14,456 nucleotides of DNA, taken from assembly GCA_003449515.1 (NCBI GenBank), contig DMHI01000004.1, positions 5,263-19,718 of the forward strand. Direction: 5' to 3'. The number at the start of each line of letters is the position of its first letter. The first letter of the stretch is position 1. The notes beneath the pieces are model-generated. The model did not search any database and had not been told where the DNA came from. It saw nothing but the letters and a program-made list of their open reading frames with translations. Shown here one piece after another: positions 13,582 to 14,456 of this stretch. Both the position numbers and the translations under genes were made by a program. This DNA is from Lysobacteraceae bacterium (GTDB lineage Bacteria > Pseudomonadota > Gammaproteobacteria > Xanthomonadales > Xanthomonadaceae).

Positions 13582-14456
13582 GGCGGGCCGCCACGGTGCG
13601 CGGCGAGCCAGTCGACCAGAAGCTCCGACGCCATCGGCGCGGCGAACAGGTAGCCCTGCAACTCGTGGCAACCCAGTGCCACCAGCCGATCGCGCTGCGC
13701 GGCCGTTTCCACGCCTTCGGCGATCACCTTCAGGCCGAGCGTGCGGCCAAGCTCGATGATCATCTCGGCGAGGCTGCCGCCATCCTGCTCGGCATCGAGG
13801 CCCGAGATGAAGCTGCGATCGATCTTCAGGCGATCCGGTGCCAGCTTCTCGAGGCTCGACAGCGAGGAGTAGCCGGTGCCGAAGTCGTCGATGGCCACGC
13901 CCACGCCCATCTGCTTCAGCGCGGCAAGCCGCGGCAGCACGATGTCGGGCGACTGCATCGCCACCGACTCGGTGATCTCCACCTCGAGCAGGTCCGGCGG
14001 CAGGCCGCCATCAGCCAGCGCCTCGGCCAGCTGCACCTCGAAATCCGCCACCAGCAGCTGGCTCATCGAGACGTTCACCGCCATCCGCAGCGGATGTCCG
14101 GCCGCGCGCAGCGCGGCGGCGCGGTGGATGGCGGTGCGTATCGCCCAGGCGCCGAGGTCCTTGATCAGGCCCGACTGCTCGGCGATCGGGATGAAGCGGT
14201 CGGGCGGCACCAGCCGGCCGTCGTCGGAGCGCCAGCGCATCAGCGCCTCGAGCCCGACCGTGCGGCCGCTCGTCGCATCGACCTGCGGCTGGTACATCAG
14301 GAACAGGCGCTGCTGGTCGAAGGCCGCGCGCAGGCCGTGCAACAGGCGCGTGCGCTCCTTGATCTCGGTGGCGACCTCGTGCGAGTAGAACGCCACCGCG
14401 CCATGGCCGGTCGCCTTGGCGCGCTTCAGCGCCGAGTAGCCCATCTTGATCGCCTC
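13578..14456 (-). CDS. EAL-domain c-di-GMP phosphodiesterase, partial at the window edge
   Basis: The visible 292 residues are the C-terminal part of a GGDEF-EAL protein; the start lies beyond 14456. The first about 30 residues (EAIKMGYSALKRAKATGHG) match the last helix of a GGDEF domain, so a cyclase domain should precede it. The EAL domain then shows the usual catalytic set: EAL in GLEALMRW, Asn in VNVSMSQ, Glu in VEITES, DDFGTG, Lys in LKIDRSF, Glu in AEGVET and Gln in LQGYLF. It should therefore hydrolyse c-di-GMP. Its stop is part of the GTGA that begins the histidine kinase, so the two form an operon. Sensor domains and the GGDEF signature cannot be seen here. The EAL call is very sure. 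Confidence 0.93.
   Translation of the reverse strand, partial: EAIKMGYSALKRAKATGHGAVAFYSHEVATEIKERTRLLHGLRAAFDQQRLFLMYQPQVDATSGRTVGLEALMRWRSDDGRLVPPDRFIPIAEQSGLIKDLGAWAIRTAIHRAAALRAAGHPLRMAVNVSMSQLLVADFEVQLAEALADGGLPPDLLEVEITESVAMQSPDIVLPRLAALKQMGVGVAIDDFGTGYSSLSSLEKLAPDRLKIDRSFISGLDAEQDGGSLAEMIIELGRTLGLKVIAEGVETAAQRDRLVALGCHELQGYLFAAPMASELLVDWLAAHRGGPP

Overview
The window is GC-rich, densely packed bacterial chromosome. Gene content suggests a gammaproteobacterium of the Lysobacterales (Xanthomonadales) or a close relative. The reasons are a phenylalanine hydroxylase gene divergent from an Lrp-type regulator, several genes whose start codon sits exactly 6 nt after a -10-like box, and the overall codon style. 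This assignment is inference; no marker gene here settles it.

Layout. Positions 1-266 hold the C-terminal nuclease end of a type III restriction (Res) subunit, with a stop in the same frame at 9-11, so it looks like a decayed or cut-off remnant. From 4797 down to 294 on the minus strand lies a tightly overlapping four-gene operon: a periplasmic cupredoxin, a membrane sensor with HAMP, GGDEF (SGDEF) and EAL domains, a DUF3034 envelope protein, and a lipoprotein group 1 truncated haemoglobin. Next is phhA (4865-5755, minus), divergent from an Lrp/AsnC regulator (5915-6358, plus). Their 159-bp gap carries three 7-bp half-sites at an exact 20-bp pitch.

From 6410 to 10344 are ordinary housekeeping-type genes: a rhomboid protease (minus), an RlmI-type rRNA methyltransferase (plus), a DUF393 thiol-oxidoreductase-like protein (minus), a PNPOx-fold flavoprotein (plus) and folE (plus). 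From 10396 to 12225 is a three-gene overlapping cassette: an unrecognised coiled-coil protein, a TerB-like plus J-domain protein, and a small J-like protein without an HPD motif. The right end (12247-14456, minus) holds a PAS histidine kinase whose start overlaps the stop of an EAL protein that runs off the window.

How the genes may work together. The left operon combines a copper site, a haem globin, an envelope protein and a c-di-GMP turnover enzyme, so envelope redox or gas sensing feeding into c-di-GMP is a reasonable hypothesis. The right-edge EAL protein and kinase form a second c-di-GMP signalling pair. PhhA needs a reduced pterin, and FolE makes the first pterin precursor, although the two genes are not in one operon. 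The J-domain cassette and the left operon are the best candidates for poorly described systems. No gene-free stretch exceeds 300 bases. The largest gaps are 5756-5914, 8872-9024 and 9634-9747.
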